A stretch of DNA of 10,186 nucleotides from Oscillospiraceae bacterium (lineage in GTDB: Bacteria > Bacillota > Clostridia > Oscillospirales > Ruminococcaceae): positions 1 to 10,186 of the forward strand of contig JAFPXW010000040.1 of assembly GCA_017394565.1 (NCBI GenBank), read 5' to 3'. Of this stretch, positions 6,835-10,186 are shown piece after piece. The number at the start of each line of letters is the position of its first letter. The first letter of the stretch is position 1. The notes beneath the pieces were generated by a model, which worked only from the letters and a program-made list of their open reading frames with translations, did no database searches and had not been told where the DNA came from. Position numbers and translations under genes: made by a program.

Positions 6835-7543
6835 AATCGCGGACAGCTTCTGCGGAGGGTTCTTTCCCGGCGTTCAGGTCGGAGAGGACTTCCATGCCGG
6901 CGAGCCGGAACCGTTCCGGAAGTGCCGGGATTTGCGGCGCAGGAAGCCGGGTTTCCATCGGGACTGCCCTCACGGAAATGCGCGGCGGCTGTCCATTGGC
7001 ATCAAGGATGTTCGATTCTTCGGCGGGAATTGGCAGTTCGGTGATCTGCAAGCGCATACAAGGCGGCAGGAGGACTTCGGCTTCATCGGCTTTGGCATAA
7101 TGGGGAAGCGCCTGCGCCATGGGGATGCAGGGCGTTCCGGCAGGGAGCGCGAACCGCATCAGCGCGATCCCGATGCGATCCTGATACGCCGGCAGGAATC
7201 CGGCAGTAGAAGTCGAGGTGAACGACAGCGTCCGTCCGGCTTCCCGCATCGCCGTGAAATCCGCAAAACGTTCCACGCGGTAGGTATCGAGCGCCGTTTC
7301 CAGCGGCAGAAACGCCGACAGCAGGTCACGCAGGACATCCACCAGTCGGTTCTCGTCCGCAAGGATCGCAGGATCGAGGAATTTGCCCTCCGCGGCACGC
7401 GCACGTTCGGCGGAGATCCCGTCGAAAAAGAGGGAATTGAGCGTGACATAGGCTTTGGCGTTGCCCCAGAATGGCACATTGCTGTCCACATCGCCGATGT
7501 ACCAGCGGACAGCGCGGAGCTGCGCAGGCGTGAGTGCAGGCAT
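6800..7543 (-). CDS. Putative ADP-ribosyltransferase (R-S-E class)
   Basis: This 247-residue protein has no signal peptide or membrane span. Its layout matches the toxin-type ADP-ribosyltransferase fold, which transfers ADP-ribose from NAD to a target. The N-terminal helical part starts LTPAQLRAVRWYIG. Then come TYRV with Arg89 (the first-strand NAD-binding Arg), SFTSTST with Ser110-Thr111-Ser112 (the STS motif), and DEAEVLLPP with Glu154-x-Glu156 (the ExE catalytic loop). The hydrophobic and Pro context of the last motif is typical. The order and spacing of R, STS and ExE fit arginine-directed members, but the target is unknown. Residues ~171-247 form an unassigned tail. ATG 7543 has AAGGAG seven bases upstream, within the last codons of the preceding gene, whose stop is 2 bases away, so the two are translationally coupled. 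Its 3' end overlaps spoIIR by 35 bp. The family call is mine from motifs and unverified by search. Confidence 0.75.
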   Translation of the reverse strand: MPALTPAQLRAVRWYIGDVDSNVPFWGNAKAYVTLNSLFFDGISAERARAAEGKFLDPAILADENRLVDVLRDLLSAFLPLETALDTYRVERFADFTAMREAGRTLSFTSTSTAGFLPAYQDRIGIALMRFALPAGTPCIPMAQALPHYAKADEAEVLLPPCMRLQITELPIPAEESNILDANGQPPRISVRAVPMETRLPAPQIPALPERFRLAGMEVLSDLNAGKEPSAEAVRDFTVWKSALFRG

Positions 7544-7545
7544 GG

Positions 7546-8550
7546 TCAGGCTCCTTTCTGACGGAGGAATTTGTCCAGTTCATCGAGCAGACGGCGTTCG
7601 AGGTCGCGTTCGCCGAGCGTGGAGAACTGGTCGATCACGGCGTAGGCTTCATCCAGAAAAGCGCGTGATTTCTGGAAATTCTGCTCGATGCCGAACGCAT
7701 AATACGCCAGCACACGCTTGGCATTGGCATCGCGGTCGTGTTCGATGGTGGTGCGGATCTTGTTGAGGAAATGCGTCGCCGCCGCCGGATTCAGCTCGAA
7801 CCGGGAATAATAGAACACCAGCCAGTAATAGCACCATGTATCCGCGATCAGCACATCGCTGTCACGCAGCATGGCAGTGAGTTCGCGCGTGGGCTTTTGC
7901 AGAGCGCCGATCTGTCCGGATTCGAGCATGGCAGAGAGGTAAAGTCCGTAATACAGGCGTTTTTCGATACCGGTGGGATTCCGGTAGGGAAGTTCCTCCA
8001 CCGGACGCAGCCCCAGATCGGAGAAATGCGCACCGGCACGCAGATGGTTCGTGAGGGACTGGACGTAGCCGCCGAGTTTCTTCATCATCACGCCGTAAAC
8101 ATACAGCCGGATGCCGATGGTGGTCAGGCTCTGGAAGCACATTCCGACGCTCAGACCTGCAAGGAATGCATCGAGCAGATTTGTTCCGCCGTGCCAGATA
8201 CGCAGGATCGACGGCACGCTGGGGATCGTGAGCAGGGCGGTGACGATGCAGAGCAGGAGGACGCGCAGGGCTTCAAGCTGTTTCTCCTGCCGTTCGAGAA
8301 CGTCGGCAGGGCGCGGCTGTGTGAGATCCACACGCAGCATGGACTGGATATGGATCGAGCGCTTGTCCCTCCGGTGCGTCCAGATGCCGTTCTGTTTGAG
8401 GAATTGGTTGCCAAACAGGCTGAATTGGTTCAGCTTGAAGCCGAAGCGCGGTGCGAGCAGCATTCCGCTGCCGAGGAACAGGAGTTCCTTGCACCAGACG
8501 GCAAGCGGAAAGAATGCGGTCAGTTCGATCAGGTATGCAATGAGCTGCAT
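7546..8550 (-). CDS. Membrane protein, possible degenerate M50-like protein
   Basis: This 334-residue protein has no firm family. Hydrophobic segments lie at ~2-33, ~95-117 and ~125-148. The C-terminal half (150-334) is soluble, mostly helical and rich in Tyr, Leu and Glu, like helical repeat domains. The stretch LFLGSGMLLAPRFGFKLNQF (24-43) followed by SLFG resembles the first helix and the GxK-xxF segment of site-2 (M50) proteases, but the HExxH zinc motif is absent. If related, it is not a protease. I chose ATG 8550, with GGGGGAG eight bases upstream. The in-frame ATG at 8577 falls at the predicted transcription start. It heads a two-gene operon with the ADP-ribosyltransferase-like gene, with 2 bases between them. 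That tight coupling suggests a joint function, for example membrane tethering or control of the transferase. Confidence 0.8.
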   Translation of the reverse strand: MQLIAYLIELTAFFPLAVWCKELLFLGSGMLLAPRFGFKLNQFSLFGNQFLKQNGIWTHRRDKRSIHIQSMLRVDLTQPRPADVLERQEKQLEALRVLLLCIVTALLTIPSVPSILRIWHGGTNLLDAFLAGLSVGMCFQSLTTIGIRLYVYGVMMKKLGGYVQSLTNHLRAGAHFSDLGLRPVEELPYRNPTGIEKRLYYGLYLSAMLESGQIGALQKPTRELTAMLRDSDVLIADTWCYYWLVFYYSRFELNPAAATHFLNKIRTTIEHDRDANAKRVLAYYAFGIEQNFQKSRAFLDEAYAVIDQFSTLGERDLERRLLDELDKFLRQKGA

Positions 8551-8585
8551 GGATCGTTCTCCCCCTTTTGGTATCATGTGTTTTT

Positions 8586-8614
8586 ATTATAGCATGGAGT
8601 GAGGGAAAAAGCAA
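8586..8614 (-). promoter_or_regulatory. Promoter of the membrane protein / ADP-ribosyltransferase operon
   Basis: The minus strand reads TTGCTT (8614-8609), 17 bases, then TATAAT (8591-8586). A TG dinucleotide one base upstream of the -10 box makes it an extended -10 promoter. Transcription would begin near 8579, which rules out the ATG at 8577 as the usual start and supports 8550. It fires away from the neighbouring toxin promoter at 8655. Confidence 0.75.
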
Positions 8615-8654
8615 GGGGAATGGGAGGATTTGGAGAATTGCGGACGGGAATTTC

Positions 8655-8683
8655 TTGACAAATCATGCAGGATATGATATAAT
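8655..8683 (+). promoter_or_regulatory. Consensus promoter of the small toxin mRNA
   Basis: A perfect TTGACA (8655-8660) and a perfect TATAAT (8678-8683) are separated by the ideal 17 bases. Transcription would begin near 8690, at the first base of the 5' inverted repeat. This is a full sigma-A consensus, stronger than the gene promoters seen elsewhere in the window. Confidence 0.9.
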
Positions 8684-8690
8684 CATAATG

Positions 8691-8702
8691 CAAGGGTATA
8701 CC
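8691..8702 (+). repeat. 12-bp inverted repeat, left copy (toxin mRNA 5' end)
   Basis: CAAGGGTATACC here is the exact reverse complement of GGTATACCCTTG at 8930-8941. Each copy sits immediately downstream of one of the two facing promoters, so both RNAs begin with nearly the same sequence. It contains the self-complementary octamer GGTATACC, which would let the two RNAs pair at their 5' ends. Confidence 0.85.
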
Positions 8703-8725
8703 AATACGGTAGGCGGTTAATCCAT

Positions 8726-8741
8726 ACTCCCAGAAGGGAGT
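8726..8741 (+). promoter_or_regulatory. Shine-Dalgarno-masking hairpin and antisense target
   Basis: ACTCCC-AGAA-GGGAGT is a perfect 6-bp hairpin. Its 3' arm contains the Shine-Dalgarno AAGGGAG (8734-8740) of the ATG at 8750, so translation should be slow unless it opens. Bases 8734-8743 can also pair continuously over 10 bp, including two G-U pairs, with the antisense RNA made from 8920-8911. Confidence 0.75.
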
Positions 8742-8749
8742 GAATTTCT

Positions 8750-8866
8750 ATGAACAATGTGACATCATTCGTTACATGGGATCAGATGATTCAACTTGGA
8801 CTTCTTCTGACAGCTGTGCTGCATCTGATTTATGCGATTATTCATAACCACAATCAAAAGAAATAA
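8750..8866 (+). CDS. Small hydrophobic peptide, probable type I (holin-like/Fst-like) toxin
   Basis: This ORF encodes 38 residues: MNNVTSFVTWDQ, a single hydrophobic span (~13-31, IQLGLLLTAVLHLIYAII), then a polar basic tail HNHNQKK. This is the usual plan of type I toxins that insert into the inner membrane. VTW followed by D/S and an Ile/Leu-rich helix is common in small clostridial peptides labelled holin-like toxin, but I make that link from memory. ATG 8750 has AAGGGAG nine bases upstream, itself buried in a hairpin. The ORF sits between a perfect consensus promoter and an intrinsic terminator whose stem begins just before the stop codon. The UTR GGCGGTTA (8712-8719) is perfectly complementary to TAACCGCC (8864-8871) at the 3' end, allowing a closed, untranslated mRNA fold. 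Regulation is most likely by the antisense RNA made from 8940. Toxicity is inferred, not shown. Confidence 0.82.
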   Translation: MNNVTSFVTWDQMIQLGLLLTAVLHLIYAIIHNHNQKK

Positions 8867-8940
8867 CCGCCCCTGCTCGCCAATAGGGACGGTTATTTTT
8901 TAACCCAACTAAGGGAGCAACCGTCAACCGGTATACCCTT
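8860..8940 (-). ncRNA. Antisense RNA antitoxin (~80 nt), convergent with the toxin mRNA
   Basis: This RNA should start near 8940 from the consensus promoter at 8975-8947 and end at the shared terminator near 8860. It overlaps the 3' end of the toxin mRNA (8860-8901) and so is fully complementary there. Its middle contains UUGCUCCCUU (8920-8911), complementary over 10 bp to the toxin Shine-Dalgarno region. Its first bases repeat the 5' end of the toxin mRNA. This matches the RNA II role in the pAD1 par locus: bind at the terminator loop and at the ribosome binding site, and block translation. The ends are inferred from promoter and terminator positions. Confidence 0.75.
8861..8901. terminator. 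Shared bidirectional intrinsic terminator
   Basis: AAATAACCG (8861-8869) pairs with CGGTTATTT (8890-8898). After one C/A mismatch, which is G-U in the minus RNA, CCCT (8871-8874) pairs with AGGG (8885-8888) around a 10-base loop. The plus strand continues into six Ts (8896-8901), and the minus strand into TTTCTTTT (8863-8856). It therefore works in both directions, ending the toxin mRNA and the antisense RNA. The toxin stop codon lies inside the left arm. Confidence 0.88.
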
Positions 8941-8941
8941 G
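8930..8941 (-). repeat. 12-bp inverted repeat, right copy (antisense RNA 5' end)
   Basis: GGTATACCCTTG on the plus strand is the exact inverse of 8691-8702. It lies directly downstream of the minus-strand -10 box, so the antisense RNA starts with (C)AAGGGUAUACC, as the toxin mRNA does. Together the two copies bound the module. Confidence 0.85.
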
Positions 8942-8946
8942 ATTTT

Positions 8947-8975
8947 ATTATAACACATCGCATCCGCAATGTCAA
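8947..8975 (-). promoter_or_regulatory. Consensus promoter of the antisense RNA
   Basis: The minus strand reads perfect TTGACA (8975-8970), 17 bases, perfect TATAAT (8952-8947). Predicted start is near 8940. It faces the equally perfect plus-strand promoter at 8655-8683. Confidence 0.9.
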
Positions 8976-9010
8976 CCCCCTGCACACATAAAATCCCCCT
9001 GACATCCCTC

Positions 9011-9039
9011 TTGCAATTTTCTGCCTCCCGTGGTATAAT
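9011..9039 (+). promoter_or_regulatory. Promoter of the glycosyltransferase gene
   Basis: TTGCAA (9011-9016), 17 bases, TATAAT (9034-9039), with TG at 9031-9032 making an extended -10. Transcription would start near 9046, so the longer in-frame ATG at 8969 cannot be used from this promoter. The leader is only about 30 bases. Confidence 0.8.
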
Positions 9040-9076
9040 AGAATCATGTTTGAATTCTGGAGGAGGCAATGGCGTG

Positions 9077-10048
9077 ATGAAAGAGCCGATGACACTTTAC
9101 ATGGTCGTGCCATGTTATAATGAGGAGGCTGTGCTGCCGGAAACGGCGAAACAGCTTGGCGGCAAGATCGCGTCGCTCATCCGCGACGGGAAAATTTCCC
9201 GGAAAAGCCGCATCACGTTCGTCAATGACGGCTCGACAGACGGGACGTGGGAGCTGATCTCGCAGCTTTGTGCCGGCAAGGGCGCACGGCTGTTCTGCGG
9301 AATTGATCTGGCGCACAATGCCGGACATCAGGCGGCGGTACTGGCAGGACTGATGACCGTCCGCGATCGCTGTGACGCTGCCATCACAATGGATGCCGAC
9401 TTGCAGGATGACGTGGAGGCCATCGAGAGCATGGTCGATGCCTGTCTTGCCGGAAATGAGGTCGTTTATGGGGTGAGAAGCTCCCGAAAGACCGATAGCT
9501 GGTTCAAGCGTCAGACCGCCGAGGGGTTCTACAAATTCATGAAGCTCATGGGCACGGAGGTCGTGTTCAATCATGCGGATTTCCGGCTGATGAGCCGGCG
9601 CGTACTGGAGGAACTGAGCCATTTTCCGGAGAGCAATCTCTTTCTGCGCGGCATGATCCCCCTGATCGGTTTCCGCAGCACGAAGGTCTATTACGAGCGC
9701 CGCGAACGCTTCGCCGGCGAGAGCAAATACCCCCTGCGCAAGATGCTGCATTTCGCGGCAGAGGGCATCACCTCATTCAGCGTCAAGCCGCTGAAGATCA
9801 TCACCAATCTGGGATTCCTCATGGTACTGGTCAGCGTCGGCATGGTGCTGTGGGCGTTCTTCACGAAGCTGACCGGTCACTCCGAACAGGGCTGGTCGAG
9901 TACCGTCTGCTCGATCTGGTTCATCGGCGGCATCCAGACGCTGTGCCTGGGCATCATCGGCGAATACATCGGCAAGATCTACGCCGAGGTCAAACACCGC
10001 CCACGGTACATTGTGGCGGAGTTTTTGCATGGGGAGGAGGAGAAATAG
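9077..10048 (+). CDS. GtrB/DPM1-like family 2 glycosyltransferase
   Basis: This 323-residue membrane protein should transfer a sugar from a nucleotide donor to a polyprenyl phosphate on the cytoplasmic face. Residues ~7-230 form a GT-A domain: VVPCYNEEAVLP (10-21), the FVNDGSTDGT donor loop (48-57), DLAHNAGHQAA (77-87) and the metal-binding DADLQDD (106-112, DxD at Asp106 and Asp108). Then come HADFRLMSRR, NLFLRGMIP and the family-typical R-FAGESKYPLRKM (211-223). Two spans (~241-264 and ~276-298) follow, as in GtrB, CsbB and YkcC-type enzymes. I chose ATG 9077. GTG 9074 is equally possible and is 7 bases from AGGAGG (9061-9066). The gene has its own promoter. The neighbours do not reveal the sugar or acceptor. 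Possible products are a lipid-linked sugar for teichoic acid or polysaccharide decoration. Confidence 0.93.
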   Translation: MKEPMTLYMVVPCYNEEAVLPETAKQLGGKIASLIRDGKISRKSRITFVNDGSTDGTWELISQLCAGKGARLFCGIDLAHNAGHQAAVLAGLMTVRDRCDAAITMDADLQDDVEAIESMVDACLAGNEVVYGVRSSRKTDSWFKRQTAEGFYKFMKLMGTEVVFNHADFRLMSRRVLEELSHFPESNLFLRGMIPLIGFRSTKVYYERRERFAGESKYPLRKMLHFAAEGITSFSVKPLKIITNLGFLMVLVSVGMVLWAFFTKLTGHSEQGWSSTVCSIWFIGGIQTLCLGIIGEYIGKIYAEVKHRPRYIVAEFLHGEEEK

Positions 10049-10076
10049 TGCGTAGTTCGTAGTGCGTAGTTCGTAG
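10049..10076 (+). repeat. Two 14-bp tandem repeats after the glycosyltransferase stop
   Basis: TGCGTAGTTCGTAG occurs twice in perfect tandem, starting at the first base after the TAG stop codon. Its internal GTAG spacing makes it look like a slippage-prone simple repeat. No gene is visible in the remaining 110 bases to the window edge. Confidence 0.85.
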
Positions 10077-10083
10077 TTTTGGT

Positions 10084-10101
10084 GTCCGGCTTGCGCCGGA
10101 C
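10084..10101. repeat. Perfect hairpin sharing its core with the pgk-downstream repeats
   Basis: GTCCGGC-TTGC-GCCGGAC is a 7-bp perfect stem with a 4-base loop. Its central GGCTTGCGCC is identical to the hairpin tips at 474-483 and 562-571. No T-tract follows on either strand, so a terminator role is doubtful, although it is the only strong hairpin after the glycosyltransferase gene. Confidence 0.7.
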
Positions 10102-10117
10102 GGATTTAAATAGACTT

Positions 10118-10172
10118 ACTAAAAGGCTACTCCCCTGACTAAGATAAATCATCCTTAGCTGAGAGTTTTAGT
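10118..10172. repeat. Nested dyad at the right edge
   Basis: ACTAAAA (10118-10124) is inverted as TTTTAGT (10166-10172). Inside it CTAAG (10139-10143) is inverted as CTTAG (10154-10158). This could be a structured RNA or the end of a miniature mobile element that continues past the window. I cannot identify it. Confidence 0.45.
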
Positions 10173-10186
10173 GGTGAGTTATGAAC

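Noticed and set aside
7738..8592. Plus-strand open frame opposite the membrane protein
   Set aside because: Its composition is rich in Gln, Glu and Arg without domains. The minus-strand gene has a promoter, a ribosome binding site and coupled translation.

Overview
The window looks like a chromosomal piece of a spore-forming Clostridia, most likely a gut Oscillospiraceae/Ruminococcaceae-type organism. The evidence is a roughly 55% GC Firmicutes gene set with strong purine-rich ribosome binding sites, a spoIIR sporulation gene, and a pgk-tpiA-gpmI glycolytic cluster. The exact genus cannot be read from the sequence.

Positions 1-3402 (+ strand) are a lower-glycolysis operon: the 3' part of pgk, a small acidic-tailed single-span membrane protein, tpiA, and gpmI. 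The tpiA reading frame is broken by an apparent one-base deletion near 1190. The pgk/small-gene gap and the tpiA/gpmI gap are rich in hairpins and repeats. Positions 3403-5957 hold a convergent minus-strand gene for a membrane-anchored PAS-GGDEF-EAL protein with an intact EAL site and a degenerate GGDEF motif, together with its promoter and terminator. Positions 6220-6834 are spoIIR (+). It overlaps tail to tail with a minus-strand two-gene operon (8614-6800). That operon encodes a three-span membrane protein, which may be a metal-site-less relative of M50 proteases, and an R-S-E class ADP-ribosyltransferase-like protein. The two genes are separated by 2 bases.

Positions 8655-8975 hold the most interesting element: a compact type I toxin-antitoxin module. 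Two perfect consensus promoters face each other about 265 bp apart. One drives a 38-residue hydrophobic peptide ORF (8750-8866), which is too short for ordinary gene calling. The other drives a short antisense RNA. Both transcripts stop at one shared bidirectional terminator. The toxin Shine-Dalgarno lies in a hairpin and is complementary to the antisense RNA. The layout matches the Fst/RNA II par locus of plasmid pAD1, but adds 12-bp inverted repeats that give both RNAs the same 5' end.

Positions 9011-10048 carry a GtrB/DPM1-like polyprenyl-phosphate glycosyltransferase with its own promoter. The right edge (10049-10186) is non-coding and contains tandem and inverted repeats. One of its hairpins shares its 10-base core with the repeats between pgk and the small membrane gene.
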